Below, in pieces: positions 24,814 to 32,330 of a stretch of 64,000 bases of DNA. The first letter of the stretch is position 1. Each line of letters starts with the position of its first letter. The stretch spans positions 223,233 through 287,232 of the forward strand of contig NZ_FRDI01000004.1 of assembly GCF_900143255.1 (NCBI RefSeq). The letters run 5' to 3'. The stretch is from Desulfovibrio litoralis DSM 11393 (lineage in GTDB: Bacteria > Desulfobacterota > Desulfovibrionia > Desulfovibrionales > Desulfovibrionaceae). Position numbers and translations under genes: made by a program. The notes beneath the pieces are model-generated. The model saw nothing but the letters and a program-made list of their open reading frames with translations. It was not told the DNA's origin and ran no database searches.

Positions 24814-25983
24814 ATGTCTTTTAGCGTAAATAAAACCATAGCACAAATTAATGAGCGTATTCGTAAAGGTAAAGCCGTTGTTCTAAACGCAGAAGAAATG
24901 ACAGAAGCCGTTAAACGCATGGGTAAAGAAAAAGCTGCCCGTGAGGTTGATGTTGTTACAACCGGTACTTTTTCGCCTATGTGTTCCTCCGGCATGTTGT
25001 TTAATACGGGTCAACCCGGACCACAAACTATTAAGACGGCTAAGGTCTGGCTCAACAATGTTCCGGCTTATGCCGGTATAGCGGCGGTTGATGCTTATCT
25101 TGGGGCAACAGAACCTAGCGAAGATGACCCTTTAAATAAGGTTTATCCGGGGCAATTCAAATATGGTGGCGGGCATGTTATAGAAGACTTACTTGCCGGT
25201 CGCAGTATTAACCTTAAAGCACAGGCGTATGGAACAGATTGTTATCCGTCTAAACTTCAAGAGCGGGTTGTTTCTCTTGCTGACTTGCCTTATGCTCAGC
25301 TTTTAAACCCTCGTAATTGTTATCAAAATTATAATGCGGCTATTAATACGACAAAACGTATTATTTATACCTATATGGGGCCGTTAAAACCTAATATGCA
25401 AAACGTTAACTATGCAACAGCGGGAAAACTTTCCCCTTTGTTGAATGATCCTTTATTCCGCACTATTGGGCTTGGAACAAAAATTTTCTTGGGTGGTGGT
25501 GTTGGCTGGGTGCTTGGAGCAGGCACGCAACACGTTGCCAAACCTCAACGTACCGAACGAGGCTTGCCTTTAAGTGCAGCAGGAACTTTGATGCTTAAGG
25601 GAGATATGAAGGGTATGAACTCTCGTTATATAAGAGGTTTGTCCTTTTTAGGTTATGGTTGTACTATTGCCGTTGGCGTTGCTATTCCTATTCCTATTTT
25701 AAATGAAGAAATCGCCTGGTTTACCGGAGTTGATGATTCTGATATTTTAATGCCCGTTAAAGATTATGGGCGTGATTACCCGAATTGTGATTTTAAAACA
25801 ATTCAACATCTTAATTTTGCTGATTTAAAGAGTGGCGAAGTTGAAATCATGGGTAACAAAGTTCCTTCTGTTCCTTTAACCAGTTATGCAATGTCTCTTG
25901 AATGTGCAAATACGTTAAAAAGTTGGATAGAAAAAGGAGACTTCTTACTGACAGAAGCTCAAGAAGCTATCCCGGCTGGTTAA
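24814..25983 (+). CDS. DUF39 homocysteine biosynthesis protein
   Basis: DUF39 proteins are needed for homocysteine formation from aspartate semialdehyde and sulfide in Desulfovibrio and methanogens, replacing the activated-homoserine route. The 389-residue product shows TTGTFSPMCSSGMLFN with C57, AYLGATEPSEDDPL, a second cysteine C143 in GTDCYP, a glycine-rich FLGGGVGWVLGAGTQH and YIRGLSFLGYGCTIAVGVAI. The first two cysteines are candidates for the conserved pair reported to matter in the family. The usual partner, an NIL/ferredoxin-domain protein, is not adjacent. Instead a PP-loop sulfurtransferase-like gene follows 47 bases later, which fits a sulfur-handling neighbourhood. Confidence 0.88.
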   Translation: MSFSVNKTIAQINERIRKGKAVVLNAEEMTEAVKRMGKEKAAREVDVVTTGTFSPMCSSGMLFNTGQPGPQTIKTAKVWLNNVPAYAGIAAVDAYLGATEPSEDDPLNKVYPGQFKYGGGHVIEDLLAGRSINLKAQAYGTDCYPSKLQERVVSLADLPYAQLLNPRNCYQNYNAAINTTKRIIYTYMGPLKPNMQNVNYATAGKLSPLLNDPLFRTIGLGTKIFLGGGVGWVLGAGTQHVAKPQRTERGLPLSAAGTLMLKGDMKGMNSRYIRGLSFLGYGCTIAVGVAIPIPILNEEIAWFTGVDDSDILMPVKDYGRDYPNCDFKTIQHLNFADLKSGEVEIMGNKVPSVPLTSYAMSLECANTLKSWIEKGDFLLTEAQEAIPAG

Positions 25984-26030
25984 GCAATAGTTTGTAATTT
26001 CTTTAGCTTTTATTACGAAGGTATTTTTGT

Positions 26031-26864
26031 TTGGAAAAAAATAAACTTTATGAATTGCTTGAAAGACGGCTTCATAGCTTTAACGGACTTGCTATTGCAT
26101 TTTCCGGTGGCTTAGACAGCCGTTTTTTGGCTTATACAGCGAAAAGTATAGGGCTTAGACCGCTTTGTATTCATGTTAAGGGAATTCATGTTCCACAGAC
26201 AGAGAGTAAATATGCCGAAACTTGGGCAAAAGAGCAAGGTCTTGATTTTGTTTCGCTTGTTTATAATCCCTTATTAACGCCCGAAGTGGCTGTGAACGAT
26301 AAAGAGCGTTGTTATTTTTGTAAAAAGGCAATGTTTGTATTAATGTTAAAATATTTAGAATCACAAAAAAGCCCATATACTTTGGTTGATGGTTCTAATA
26401 CTTCTGATTCTTTTGAATATCGCCCGGGACAAAAAGCCTTATTTGAACTTGGAGTTTTATCGCCTTTGGCTGAAGTTGGGCTAACTAAAGATTGGGTTCG
26501 TTCTTTTGCCCAAAAAACAGGGTTGGATAACCCACAACAACAGGCACGCCCTTGTTTACTAACCAGATTTGAGTATAACTTTAATATAACAGAGACTTAT
26601 CTTAATATTATTGAACAAGCCGAAACTAAGTTGTTGACTTTTTTTTCTGATAGAGTAGACAGTGGCGAAATATATAAAATGCCTGATTTTCGTTTGCGTT
26701 TGACTAACAACGGTTATTTATTGCAATTGAGTGGTGTGCATGAATATCTGATTTCAAGAGAATTTTTATTTGAGGAACTTCAAAAGTTGTTCTTGAGTTT
26801 AGATATAAAGCAGATTAAAATAGTAGTAAGTGATAAAATCAGTGGTTATTTTGATACGAAATAA
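26031..26864 (+). CDS. LarE-like ATP-dependent sulfurtransferase (PP-loop)
   Basis: A 277-residue PP-loop ATP pyrophosphatase with SGGLDS at 25-30. LarE family blocks follow: ERCYFCKKAM (C94, C97), VDGSNTSDSFEYRPGQKAL and ARPCLLTRF (C175). In Lactobacillus LarE the cysteine of the last block is sacrificed to give sulfur to the nickel-pincer cofactor. Homologues with three cysteines like these are thought to carry a [4Fe-4S] cluster and act catalytically. No larA, larB or larC is near, while DUF39 is directly upstream, so it may serve another sulfur pathway. The start is TTG with GAAGG upstream; no better ATG exists. Confidence 0.85.
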   Translation: MEKNKLYELLERRLHSFNGLAIAFSGGLDSRFLAYTAKSIGLRPLCIHVKGIHVPQTESKYAETWAKEQGLDFVSLVYNPLLTPEVAVNDKERCYFCKKAMFVLMLKYLESQKSPYTLVDGSNTSDSFEYRPGQKALFELGVLSPLAEVGLTKDWVRSFAQKTGLDNPQQQARPCLLTRFEYNFNITETYLNIIEQAETKLLTFFSDRVDSGEIYKMPDFRLRLTNNGYLLQLSGVHEYLISREFLFEELQKLFLSLDIKQIKIVVSDKISGYFDTK

Positions 26865-26904
26865 AACTATATAATTTTTTTAAATAGCTTTCGTTTATGT
26901 TCTG

Positions 26905-26960
26905 TATAGACAGTGTGTAAAATGATAAAAAAGATAAAGCTTAGTCTACAATGGTCGTAA
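26905..26960. repeat. Possible decayed end of the dispersed element (F)
   Basis: TGTAAAATGATAAAAAAGAT followed by AAAGCTTAGTCTACAATGGTCGTAA resembles the right end of copy D (CATAAAATGATGAAAAAAGA ... GCAATGGTCTT) but has lost the GCAAAAC hairpin. It lies just upstream of the CDP-glucose genes. Weak. Confidence 0.3.
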
Positions 26961-27010
26961 GATGATATTAAGCTTTGACATAAAAACTAAATATAAATCC
27001 AGAGGAAAAT

Positions 27011-27805
27011 ATGAAAGTAGTAATCTTTTGCGGGGGTAAGGGAACTCGCCTTAGAGAAGAAACGGAATATAAACCCAAACCCATGGTTGAAATAGGCGGA
27101 AAACCGATTATCTGGTATATTATGGAGCGTTATGCACGCTTTGGACATAAAGATTTTGTATTGCCTCTTGGCTATAAAGGCGATGTTATTAAACAATATT
27201 TTTATGATTATAAAATGCGTAATAGTGATTTTACCGTTGACTTGAGTTCCGGTAAAAGCGTTTCACATTGTCGACAAGATGAACAAGGTAATGAAATTGC
27301 TTGCACCCCGATTGACTGGAAGGTAACTCTTTGTGATACGGGTGAAGAAACCCAAAAGGGCGGACGGTTAAAACGAGTCGCCAAATATATTGATACTGAA
27401 CGCTTTATGGTAACTTACGGAGACGGTGTTTCCGATGTTAATATTGATGCACTTTTAGATTTTCATATTCGCTCAGGTAAAATGGGAACGTTTACAGGCG
27501 TACGCATGCCTTCTCGTTTTGGAACGGTTCAAACCGATGATCAAGGCAATATTTTAGCTTGGAAAGAAAAACCTATTTTAAACCAATATACTAACTGTGG
27601 ATTTTTTGTATTTAAACGTGAGTTTTTAGATTATTTAACAGAAGACGAAAGTTGTGATCTTGAAAAAGAACCTTTGGAACGCTTAGCGAAAGAAGGACAG
27701 CTTTCAATGTATCAACACCAAGGTTTTTGGCAGTGTATGGATACACTTAGAGATTATCAGTTACTTACCCAAATGTGGGAAGACGGTAAACGCCCTTGGA
27801 TTTAA
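27011..27805 (+). CDS. rfbF: Glucose-1-phosphate cytidylyltransferase
   Basis: Makes CDP-glucose from CTP and glucose 1-phosphate, the entry step for CDP-linked 3,6-dideoxy or 6-deoxy sugars of O-antigen or capsule. The nucleotidyl-transferase signature GGKGTRLREETEYKPKPMV (about 8-26) is typical of RfbF/DdhA, as are GYKGDVIKQYFYDY, YGDGVSDVNI and NCGFFVF. Length 264 is standard. An AGAGGA ribosome binding site precedes the ATG. It is followed by the 4,6-dehydratase gene after 84 bases and an epimerase-like gene, forming a short CDP-sugar cassette. Confidence 0.93.
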   Translation: MKVVIFCGGKGTRLREETEYKPKPMVEIGGKPIIWYIMERYARFGHKDFVLPLGYKGDVIKQYFYDYKMRNSDFTVDLSSGKSVSHCRQDEQGNEIACTPIDWKVTLCDTGEETQKGGRLKRVAKYIDTERFMVTYGDGVSDVNIDALLDFHIRSGKMGTFTGVRMPSRFGTVQTDDQGNILAWKEKPILNQYTNCGFFVFKREFLDYLTEDESCDLEKEPLERLAKEGQLSMYQHQGFWQCMDTLRDYQLLTQMWEDGKRPWI

Positions 27806-27889
27806 GCTAAAAGCAACGTTATTAGTCAACTTGTTGAGTTAAAGCCGAACCAAATAAGTGCTTTAAACAGATATTTAAGGTAGATATTT

Positions 27890-29023
27890 ATGGATATGCA
27901 AAACATTTTTAATGGTGTTTATAAAAATACAAGAGTGTTGGTTACGGGACACACGGGGTTTAAAGGCTCATGGCTTACGGCTTGGCTGCTTTCTCTTGGA
28001 GCTGAGGTTGCGGGTTATTCTTTGGAAGAACCCATTAGCGAACCAAATAATTTTGAGGTTTTAAATCTTAAGAAGCGTATTAAACACTATATTGGTGATG
28101 TGAGAGACCTAAAAACGCTTTCCGCTGCAATTCAAGAGTTTAAGCCGGAAATCATTTTTCATTTGGCGGCACAAGCGTTAGTTAGACCTTCTTACGTTGA
28201 CCCTGTTGCCACCTTTGAAATTAATGCCGTTGGAACTTTAAATGTGCTTGAATCAGCAAGGTTATTGCCTAATTTAAAAGCTTTGGTGATGATTACCAGT
28301 GATAAATGTTACCGCAATGATGAATGGGTTTTTGGTTATCGAGAAACAGACCACTTGGGCGGAAACGACCCTTACAGTGCGTCTAAGGCTTGTGCTGAGA
28401 TAATCATACATTCTTATATCAAGAGCTTTTTTTCTAAGTCGCCAAAAGCGGTTTCTGTTAGAGCGGGGAATGTTATCGGTGGCGGAGACTGGGGCGTTGA
28501 TCGTATCGTTCCTGATTGTGCAAAATCTTATGCCGCCAATACGCCCGTAAATATAAGAAGCCCTTGGGCAACAAGACCTTGGCAGCATGTTCTCGAGCCT
28601 TTATCAGGATATTTGTGGACAGGAGCAAAATTGCTTTTGAATGATGAATATCCTATTGCCGTTAATGGGGAGGCGTTTAACTTTGGTCCTCCGTCAGATG
28701 TTAATCAAAATGTTGCTTCGGTTGTTGAGTCTTTATCAACTTTTTGGACCGGTTTTGAAAGCCGTATGAACAAAGAAGATATAGCCGGAAAAAAAGAATG
28801 TACTTTGCTTAAATTATGTTGTGATAAATCTTTGGCACACCTTAACTGGAAGGCGTGTTTGGAGTTTAAAGAAACTATTGCTTTTACTGCTGAGTGGTAT
28901 AAGACTTATTATGCTAAAGACGGTAAAACGCAAGATATGTACGAATATACTTTAAAACAAATTAAAAATTATACCCAAAAAGCTCAAGAAAGAGGCATTT
29001 TTTGGGCGAGTTTAAAGAAGTAA
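27890..29023 (+). CDS. rfbG: CDP-glucose 4,6-dehydratase
   Basis: A short-chain dehydrogenase-fold enzyme giving CDP-4-keto-6-deoxyglucose. The NAD-binding VTGHTGFKGSWLTAWL (about 18-33), FHLAAQALVRPSY and the catalytic triad region with TSDKCY (about 137-142) and DPYSASKACAE (Tyr/Lys) are clear, and RAGNVIGGGDW is the family hallmark. Length 377 is slightly longer than usual through an insert near 300. AAGGTAG lies before the ATG. The next gene begins three bases after its stop codon, so they are co-translated. Confidence 0.93.
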   Translation: MDMQNIFNGVYKNTRVLVTGHTGFKGSWLTAWLLSLGAEVAGYSLEEPISEPNNFEVLNLKKRIKHYIGDVRDLKTLSAAIQEFKPEIIFHLAAQALVRPSYVDPVATFEINAVGTLNVLESARLLPNLKALVMITSDKCYRNDEWVFGYRETDHLGGNDPYSASKACAEIIIHSYIKSFFSKSPKAVSVRAGNVIGGGDWGVDRIVPDCAKSYAANTPVNIRSPWATRPWQHVLEPLSGYLWTGAKLLLNDEYPIAVNGEAFNFGPPSDVNQNVASVVESLSTFWTGFESRMNKEDIAGKKECTLLKLCCDKSLAHLNWKACLEFKETIAFTAEWYKTYYAKDGKTQDMYEYTLKQIKNYTQKAQERGIFWASLKK

Positions 29024-29026
29024 GAA

Positions 29027-29509
29027 ATGCAAAAGACGGAAAGTTCACTCATCACGGAAAGCTCTTTCATAGTTGATGTGAAAATAAAACCTTTGAAAAT
29101 AATTGAGACAGTCGGCGGACCTGTTTTACATATGTTGCGTAACGACGGAGAATTATTTACATCTTTTGGAGAAGTGTATTTTTCTGAGCTTGAGCCAAAA
29201 GCTATTAAAGCTTGGAAAAAACATAAATTACAAACTCAGAATATTTGCGTTCCTTTTGGTAAAGTCTTGTTTGTTATTTATGATAATAGAGAAGCTTCAA
29301 AGAGTTTTGGTAGACTTATGAAAGTAGTTTTAGGGCGACCTGAAAATTATTCGCTTTTACAAATTCCACCCGGTTTGTGGTATGGTTTTACTGCTTTAGA
29401 TGATAAAGGGGCATTAGTGGCAAATTGTGCTGATATTCCACATTTACCGGAAGAATCAGAGCGAATTGACGCAAATTCTACTCTTATTCCTTATCAGTGG
29501 GGTTTATAG
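29027..29509 (+). CDS. dTDP-4-dehydrorhamnose 3,5-epimerase-like cupin
   Basis: The 160-residue product has the RmlC cupin features: FGEVYFSELEPKAIKAWKKH, FGKVLFVIYDNR, LQIPPGLWYGFTAL and NCADIPHLPEES. The usual catalytic His of RmlC (in the KAWKxH segment) is present, and a Tyr/Asp-containing region follows. Located three bases after CDP-glucose 4,6-dehydratase, it probably epimerises the CDP-4-keto-6-deoxy sugar rather than a dTDP sugar. The pathway stops there: no reductase, no dehydrase (RfbH/DdhC) and no glycosyltransferase are adjacent, so the final sugar is unknown. Confidence 0.8.
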   Translation: MQKTESSLITESSFIVDVKIKPLKIIETVGGPVLHMLRNDGELFTSFGEVYFSELEPKAIKAWKKHKLQTQNICVPFGKVLFVIYDNREASKSFGRLMKVVLGRPENYSLLQIPPGLWYGFTALDDKGALVANCADIPHLPEESERIDANSTLIPYQWGL

Positions 29510-29581
29510 TTCCTGAGATCATTTTGATAAAATAGTTTTCTTAAATCGCTTTTTGTAATCATTTAAAATATAGGAGTATTT

Positions 29582-30097
29582 ATGAAAAAGGTTTTATTGA
29601 GTTTTATGTTAATGGTAACTTGTTGTTTGTTTGCAAGCGTAGCTTTTGCAAATGATAAGTTGTTTTTAAGTGGTGATATTACTTTAGAAGAAGCAAATAA
29701 AGTAATAGATGCCGCTAAAGCCAAGGCTCAAGAACAAGGCACTTTAATGAATATCGCTGTTGTTGATGCCGGTGGAAACCTTAAGGCTTTTGCTCGTATG
29801 GACGGTGCTTTTTTAGGTAGTATTGATATTTCTGTAAAAAAAGCAAAAACAGCCCGTTATTTTAATATGTCTACTACTGATTTAGGTGCCGCCGCTCAGC
29901 CGGGTCAACCTCTTTTTGGTATCGAAGCTACTAACGATGGTTTAGCTATTTTTGGTGGCGGTGAGCTTATTTTAGATACTGATGGCGTTATTATTGGTGC
30001 TGTTGGTGTTAGTGGTAGCTCGGTTGAAAATGATGTTGCAGTTTCTAAAGCTGGAGCAAGCGTTTTGTCTAAGCGTGCTAGTAAAAAGAAAAACTAA
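29582..30097 (+). CDS. Exported GlcG/HbpS-family (DUF336) protein
   Basis: A 171-residue protein with a signal peptide (1-23, cleavage after VAFA) and one DUF336 domain: [39 protein letters not shown], then a glycine-rich FGGGELI and [18 protein letters not shown]. HbpS of this family binds haem, while GlcG is of unclear function; the periplasmic form suggests a binding or sensing role. It has a TAGGAG ribosome binding site and its own terminator (30136-30174), so it is probably monocistronic. A short relic of a related gene is found at 31132-31188. Confidence 0.85.
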   Translation: MKKVLLSFMLMVTCCLFASVAFANDKLFLSGDITLEEANKVIDAAKAKAQEQGTLMNIAVVDAGGNLKAFARMDGAFLGSIDISVKKAKTARYFNMSTTDLGAAAQPGQPLFGIEATNDGLAIFGGGELILDTDGVIIGAVGVSGSSVENDVAVSKAGASVLSKRASKKKN

Positions 30098-30135
30098 AAG
30101 TATTAAATGAAATCAATTCGTTAAAAGTATTAAAT

Positions 30136-30174
30136 AAGACCGTTATACTGTATTATGATATAGCGGTCTTTTTT
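30136..30174 (+). terminator. Terminator after the GlcG/HbpS-like gene
   Basis: AAGACCGTTATA pairs with GATATAGCGGTCTT (one bulge), followed by TTTTTATATTTT, 40 bases downstream of the stop codon. Confidence 0.8.
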
Positions 30175-30348
30175 ATATTTTATGTTGTTATTAGGTCTTA
30201 GTTTGGGGCATTAACTTGGGCAATAATTCATTAAATTACTTAGAAAAATAATCCTTTTTCTATGTTAAGATATTATGCAGGGAATAGTTGGTTTATCTGT
30301 AGCAGAAAAAATAATGTGTTAAATAAAAAAATGAGAGGAAGATTTGGT

Positions 30349-30654
30349 ATGAAAGTCAATGCAGCATTTATATTTGTAGCTCCAGAGGTAGATTCAAAAT
30401 TACATAGAACAGTAGTGGATACACCAGTGGTACGTCTTACCGTTGTCGGTGTTAAAGACTATGAAGAAGCTAAAGCGGTAGCAATTGAATTAGTTGAACA
30501 GGGAGTAAAAGCGTTGGAATTATGTGCTGGTTTTGGCAATGAGGGTTTAGCAATGATAAGCAAAGCAGTAGCGGGAAAAGCTGCTGTTGGTGCCGTCAGA
30601 TTTGATTTTCATCCTGGTTTTGATTTTAAAAGTGGAGATGAAATTTTTAAATAG
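30349..30654 (+). CDS. DUF6506-type small protein
   Basis: I place the start at 30349 because GAGAGGA lies seven bases upstream, whereas the in-frame ATG at 30262 lacks a ribosome binding site. The 101-residue product begins MKVNAAFIFVAPEVDSKLHR and contains VVRLTVVGVKDYEEAKAVA, ELCAGFGNEG and AVRFDFHPGFDFKSGDEIF. I recognise this as the small cytoplasmic DUF6506 family, frequent in Firmicutes and some Desulfovibrio; no function is known. A terminator follows. The bases between the HbpS-like gene and this one are AT-rich. Confidence 0.65.
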   Translation: MKVNAAFIFVAPEVDSKLHRTVVDTPVVRLTVVGVKDYEEAKAVAIELVEQGVKALELCAGFGNEGLAMISKAVAGKAAVGAVRFDFHPGFDFKSGDEIFK

Positions 30655-30703
30655 AAAATAAGCATTTTTAACTTAATTATACATAAGTACTTAAACAATT
30701 CCC

Positions 30704-30739
30704 AACCGTTTAACAAAAGAAAAGTTAGGCGGTTTTTTT
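30704..30739 (+). terminator. Terminator after the DUF6506-type gene
   Basis: AACCGTTTAAC pairs fully with GTTAGGCGGTT (two G-U pairs) around AAAAGAAAA, followed by a run of T to 30739. Confidence 0.8.
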
Positions 30740-30871
30740 GTTTCTTCTCTAGACTTTACAATAAGCATTGTGATAGTATAATAGGATGGAAATATTGACT
30801 TAATAGCGTTATGTTAGGTCTATAATAAAAAAATATTCAGTTTATATTTTGTATGATTTGTGGAGTACTTT

Positions 30872-31108
30872 ATGAATGACTTAATAATTAATATAGATAA
30901 AATTCATACAACTGAATTAGGTTTACAACGCATAAAGAAAAATCTTGCATTGGAAAATGTAGATGTCATAAATTGGTGCAAACAGAAAATCAGAATTGCA
31001 GATGACATAATAAGAAGAGGTAAGAATTGGTATGTACAGGTTGATAATGCTGTTATAACCATAAATTCATATAGTTATACTATTATTACCGCACACAAAA
31101 AAGTATGA
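30872..31108 (+). CDS. DUF3781 small protein
   Basis: The start is set at ATG 30872, with GGAG six bases upstream. The GTG at 30860 in the same frame would overlap that site. The 78-residue product (MNDLIINIDKIHTTELGLQR ... RRGKNWYVQVDNAVITINSY, YTIITAHK) matches DUF3781, a family I know almost only from Clostridia and other Firmicutes, of unknown function. The DNA is very AT-rich with codon use unlike the core genes around it. Together with its neighbours it suggests acquisition by transfer. No signal peptide or membrane segment is seen. Confidence 0.7.
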   Translation: MNDLIINIDKIHTTELGLQRIKKNLALENVDVINWCKQKIRIADDIIRRGKNWYVQVDNAVITINSYSYTIITAHKKV

Positions 31109-31131
31109 ATATATTCAATGTTATCTTAATA

Positions 31132-31188
31132 CGGTCTGTTGGTATTATTGGCAGCTCAGTTGAAAATTTGGATAAAAGTTCACTCTAA
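31132..31188 (+). pseudogene. Remnant of a GlcG/HbpS-like gene
   Basis: Nineteen codons reading RSVGIIGSSVENLDKSSL-stop resemble [13 protein letters not shown] near the C-terminus of the gene at 29582-30097; the matching DNA (31138-31167 against about 30001-30030) differs at 5 of 30 bases. There is no start or upstream domain. It looks like the tail of a lost paralogue. Confidence 0.4.
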
Positions 31189-31264
31189 GATTCACATAAT
31201 TAATATGTTGTGTTTTAATCTCTAAATTTAGATTAGAATATTAAGAGAAATAAGGTAGGATAAA

Positions 31265-32071
31265 TTGAAATTAAAAATATTAGTTGATAACAATACTTTT
31301 ATAGATGAATATTACTATGGTGAACCAGCAGTCAGTTATTACATTGAAGACGAAGGATATAAATTACTCTTTGATGTTGGTTATTCAGACTTATTTATAA
31401 AAAATGCGGCTGCTTTTGGGATTGATTTAAAGGATATTTCTACTATTGTTATTTCTCATGGACACAACGATCATACAGGTGGTTTAAAGTATTTTTTTGA
31501 TAAATTTAACTCCTCTAAAATTAATATAATTGCCCACACTAATGCATTTAACGAAAAGCTTTTTGGTCGTGAACAGATAGGTTCACCTTTGTCAGAAAAG
31601 GAGTTAGCTCAAAACAGTAAACTTATTTTATCCTCAAAGCCTATACAACTAAGTAATAATTTATACTTTTTAGGTGAAATTCCCACCTCAAATGATTTTG
31701 AAATCAGAAATGCTATTGGCAGTTGCAAAGTAAATAATAAAATAGAAAATGATTTTGTTGTTGATGATACTGCAATAGTCTATAAAACTGATTTAGGTAT
31801 ATATATTATAACAGGGTGTTCTCATGGTGGAATATGTAATATTATAGAATACGCTAAGCAAGTTTGTAACAGTGATAGAGTTCTTGGCGTTCTTGGTGGG
31901 TTTCATCTTTTTGAGCTTAGCCATCAACTAGAAGAAACAATTAATTATTTCAAACGAAATAAGATAACACAATTGTATCCGTGTCATTGTGTGTCATTTA
32001 ATGTAAAAGCAGAAATACACAAAACAATCCCAATTTATGAAGTTGGGGTTGGAATGGATATTGAGTGGTAA
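31265..32071 (+). CDS. MBL-fold metallo-hydrolase (COG1237-like)
   Basis: A 268-residue metallo-beta-lactamase-fold enzyme with metal site HGHNDHTGG (about 65-73), a third His in ITGCSHGGICNI (about 186) and a final His in LGGFHLFE (about 217). The layout matches the COG1237 group, which includes a methanopterin-related dihydropterin/ribofuranosylaminobenzene synthase and many uncharacterised hydrolases, common in Clostridia. The start is TTG with AAGGTAGG upstream; no ATG is suitably placed. The substrate is unknown. It is AT-rich like the DUF3781 gene before it, and a terminator follows at 32263. Confidence 0.75.
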   Translation: MKLKILVDNNTFIDEYYYGEPAVSYYIEDEGYKLLFDVGYSDLFIKNAAAFGIDLKDISTIVISHGHNDHTGGLKYFFDKFNSSKINIIAHTNAFNEKLFGREQIGSPLSEKELAQNSKLILSSKPIQLSNNLYFLGEIPTSNDFEIRNAIGSCKVNNKIENDFVVDDTAIVYKTDLGIYIITGCSHGGICNIIEYAKQVCNSDRVLGVLGGFHLFELSHQLEETINYFKRNKITQLYPCHCVSFNVKAEIHKTIPIYEVGVGMDIEW

Positions 32072-32262
32072 TTATTAATAATATTTTTAGTAATATAATA
32101 AGTGCTAATTAATGGTGTACTAGTCTTGATATGACTTTGTTTGTTCAATTTGCTCTTTAAACTTATATTATACAAGGTGATATTTTTTACCCCACAATAT
32201 TGCACAATAGATAATTATCTAATTAATATTGTGTTTACAACATAAATAATAATGTTTTTAAT

Positions 32263-32300
32263 AAAAAAGACCATAATATTTTTATATCGTGGTCTTTTTT
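32263..32300. terminator. Bidirectional terminator between convergent genes
   Basis: AAAAAAGACCATAATAT pairs with ATATCGTGGTCTTTTTT with one small bulge. A- and T-runs serve both the MBL gene (+) and the 926-residue protein gene (-). The 190 bases before it contain only an ATTGCACAATAG fragment resembling the repeat-element end. Confidence 0.75.
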
Positions 32301-32330
32301 TATAGTAATAGTTTATTTGATTTATAGAGC

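Noticed and set aside
24546-24995. 149-codon frame opposite the FKBP and DUF39 genes
   Set aside because: Covers parts of two conserved genes in antisense and shows no protein-like composition.
30100-32300. Integrative element with tRNA attachment site
   Set aside because: The only tRNA is 24 kb away, and no integrase or flanking direct repeats border this islet.
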